From: Candidatus Woesearchaeota archaeon
GTDB lineage: Archaea > Nanobdellota > Nanobdellia > Woesearchaeales > GW2011-AR9
Length of the DNA stretch: 34,443 nucleotides
Assembly: GCA_018670095.1 (NCBI GenBank)
Contig: JABHRR010000005.1
Coordinates: 1-34,443, forward strand
Direction: 5' to 3'
How positions within the stretch are numbered: the stretch's first letter is position 1; the number at the start of each line of letters is the position of its first letter. Below the pieces are notes generated by a model. It ran no database searches. It saw nothing but the letters and a program-made list of their open reading frames with translations, and was not told the origin of the DNA. Below are positions 32,750 through 34,443 of the stretch, one piece after another. The translations under genes and the position numbers were made by a program.

Positions 32750-34443
32750 TTACTCCTTATTAGATATGTCAAAAAATCTATCAAAAAATCTGGTGAATTT
32801 TTCAAGAATATTCTCTCGCTTTTTAGTACGTTCGCCTGTTTTGGAAAAACGGGATCCTGGGGGCAAAACCTTAGTTATCGCTGTACCTGTTGTTGGTATA
32901 CTACCATCTCTGAATGCATTTTTTATAAATGTATATGTTTTCTCAGAATTAAGATTTTCTTCGCTAATAATTTTTTCTAATTCTTCAATTTTCTTTTTCT
33001 CTACAAAATTTTGCCAATCATCATCAACTACGGATTGCATATCAAGAGAATCAATAAATTGATCAATAAGATCTTTTTTATTACGTAATTCAAGACTTGA
33101 GTCTATTGCTTTGTTGATATCCATCAAAAGCTCTTTATCTTTGGTATTACTTTCATGAAATTTTTTGATTAAAGTAATAATATAATCAATATTAATTTCT
33201 ATTTGCTTGATAAGTTCCATTTCAAAAATAATATCATCATTAATATTTTCTTTCTCAGTATTTTTACTTTTTCTAAATTCATTATAAAGGTCTATATACA
33301 AACTATGATAATCCTGAATATCACGCTCAGTTAATAGTTCATTATCTATGAATTCGTCAAAAGTGGTCAAAATATTACGCACACGCAAAATACCACTATA
33401 AAGCTTAATAAAATCTTTTTGATTTTGCTCACCAAGTATTCTTTCTTCTATTGGGAATTTTTCTTGTAATTCTTTGACTAAAATTTTATATCCTTTCACA
33501 TTCTTTTTATTATCCTTATATCCATTGTAATACTCATCATAAGTTTTTAATAATACAATCCCACTTGCTTCTTTATCTCCAAAAAGTGAAAGAGATTTAT
33601 TCGTTGCTTCTTCCAAATTACGAAAGCAAACAATATTACCAAAAGTTTTTATGCTGTTTAAAATACGGTTAGTACGAGAGAATGCTTGAAGTAAGCCATG
33701 TAATCGTAAGTTTTTGTCTACCCATAAGGTGTTTAATGTGGTGGCATCAAATCCAGTTAAAAACATATTCACCACAATCAGAATATCTATCTCTCTGTCT
33801 TTTACTCGTTGGCTAACATCTTTATAGTAATTTTGAAACTTATCAGATGAGGTGTCATATGATGTACCAAACATTTTATTATAATCTTTGATGGCATTCT
33901 CTAAAAAGTCTCTCGAACTTGCAGTAAGTCCGCTTGTGTCTTCCGAGTTTTCATCAATAACTCCATCAACAGATTCTTCTTCATTTACACCAAAACTATA
34001 AATTGTTGCTACTTTGAGCTGTTTATCACTTGGTAAATCTTTAAGTTGTTTTTTGAATTCAGCATAATATTCTTTAGCCATATCGATAGATGAAACCGTA
34101 AAAATAGAATTAAATCCAGCTAAACGACGATCTTTAAGTTTATAATAACTATTTCTCTTTGTTTTTTGATCAAAATGTTCACGAATATATTTCACAATAT
34201 TTGTTAATCTTTTAGATCCAGAAAGTACTGCTTCCCTATCAATACTACTTATTTTTTTATCTTCAATGTTTTCTTCTTTTTTCATTGTGGAAACATAATC
34301 TACCCTAAATGGTAAAACATTCTTGTCAGCAATTGCATCTACAATAGTGTAAGTGTGTAATTTATCTCCAAAAGCTTGTTCTGTTGTTTTTAGGTCTACT
34401 CTTCCACCAGAAGATGAGTTAGCAGCAAAAATAGGAGTTCCTG
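32750..34443 (-). CDS. hsdR: Type I restriction enzyme R subunit (HsdR), partial
   Basis: This is the C-terminal part of the motor-nuclease subunit of a type I restriction system. The frame stays open to the window edge: residues encoded at 34286-34442 read GTPIFAANSSSGGRVDLKTT, then the conserved FGDKLHTYTIVDAI and NVLPFRVDYVSTM, typical HsdR sequence after motif III (TGTP). Further on are LTGFDATTLNTLWVDKNLR and LLQAFSRTNRI (motif VI). The nuclease domain and first motor lie outside the window. No hsdM or hsdS is in view, so they may be upstream or absent. It is the first visible gene of the five-gene operon, and its 3' end supplies the ribosome site of the next gene. The ATG at 34285 is internal. 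Confidence 0.93.
   Translation of the reverse strand, partial: GTPIFAANSSSGGRVDLKTTEQAFGDKLHTYTIVDAIADKNVLPFRVDYVSTMKKEENIEDKKISSIDREAVLSGSKRLTNIVKYIREHFDQKTKRNSYYKLKDRRLAGFNSIFTVSSIDMAKEYYAEFKKQLKDLPSDKQLKVATIYSFGVNEEESVDGVIDENSEDTSGLTASSRDFLENAIKDYNKMFGTSYDTSSDKFQNYYKDVSQRVKDREIDILIVVNMFLTGFDATTLNTLWVDKNLRLHGLLQAFSRTNRILNSIKTFGNIVCFRNLEEATNKSLSLFGDKEASGIVLLKTYDEYYNGYKDNKKNVKGYKILVKELQEKFPIEERILGEQNQKDFIKLYSGILRVRNILTTFDEFIDNELLTERDIQDYHSLYIDLYNEFRKSKNTEKENINDDIIFEMELIKQIEINIDYIITLIKKFHESNTKDKELLMDINKAIDSSLELRNKKDLIDQFIDSLDMQSVVDDDWQNFVEKKKIEELEKIISEENLNSEKTYTFIKNAFRDGSIPTTGTAITKVLPPGSRFSKTGERTKKRENILEKFTRFFDRFFDISNKE

Noticed and set aside
32750-34285. Complete gene starting at ATG 34285 (truncated hsdR)
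   Set aside because: The frame stays open upstream to the window edge and encodes conserved HsdR sequence (FGDKLHTYTIVDAI, NVLPFRVDYVSTM), so the ATG is internal and the gene is simply cut by the window.

Overview
The window looks like part of an AT-rich archaeal chromosome, most likely from a small-genome DPANN lineage of the Woesearchaeota/Pacearchaeota/Nanoarchaeota type. The evidence is an archaeal-type ribosomal protein L11, a PAC2 proteasome-assembly-chaperone homologue, a Hel308/Ski2-like helicase remnant, a HerA-type ATPase, and many genes with a TATA box about 25-30 nt upstream of the start codon and no ribosome binding site, which suggests leaderless transcripts. Other genes carry GGTGA/GGAGG sites. 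Lineage assignment is inference; no rRNA or tRNA gene could be confidently identified.

Layout. 1-135: a GC-richer, structured stretch ending in a hairpin and T-run, possibly the 3' end of an RNA gene. 187-6742: mixed housekeeping and hypothetical genes. These are a small membrane protein, L11 with a long charged tail and a TTG start, a Pup-ligase/Dop-like protein with a disordered tail, phosphoglycerate mutase, a winged-helix protein, a PAC2 protein with a two-helix membrane partner, a Cys-rich anchored protein, and a catalytic-domain-only tyrosine recombinase behind a cluster of CGTAAC repeats. 6913-16315: GDPD phosphodiesterase, a BRO-N protein with a tiny downstream ORF, a HerA-like ATPase, a methyltransferase, a GIY-YIG protein, a P-loop kinase, a J-domain protein, the C-terminal half only of a Hel308-type helicase, a NYN-domain protein, a 45-residue zinc ribbon, a cold-shock protein with a structured upstream region, and an M29-type aminopeptidase. 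16327-22888: membrane and cell-surface genes, namely an unknown membrane protein, a MATE transporter, and a three-gene unit with a lipoprotein, a large Ig-repeat secreted protein and a Cys-containing protein.

22889-34443 has the character of a defence/mobile island. A stand-alone LAGLIDADG endonuclease with a structured leader and a RecB-type PD-(D/E)XK protein lie on the plus strand. Facing them is a tight minus-strand operon of five genes: hsdR (cut by the window edge), a Cas4-like/DEDD exonuclease fusion (DUF2779 type), a membrane-anchored Mrr-type nuclease with an extracytoplasmic domain and long coiled coil, an SNF2 helicase, and a multi-zinc-finger protein. Gene junctions are 6 nt or less, or overlap, so the products are probably made together.

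The most interesting part is this operon. A membrane-tethered Mrr nuclease translationally coupled to an SNF2 helicase and a zinc-finger partner resembles the logic of Zorya (membrane component plus SNF2/Mrr effector), but no MotAB-like ZorA/ZorB is present. It is a candidate undescribed antiviral or anti-plasmid system. Next in interest are the Pup-ligase-like protein in an archaeon, the helicase lacking its first motor domain, and a 9-bp promoter element shared at identical spacing by the BRO-N and homing-endonuclease genes.
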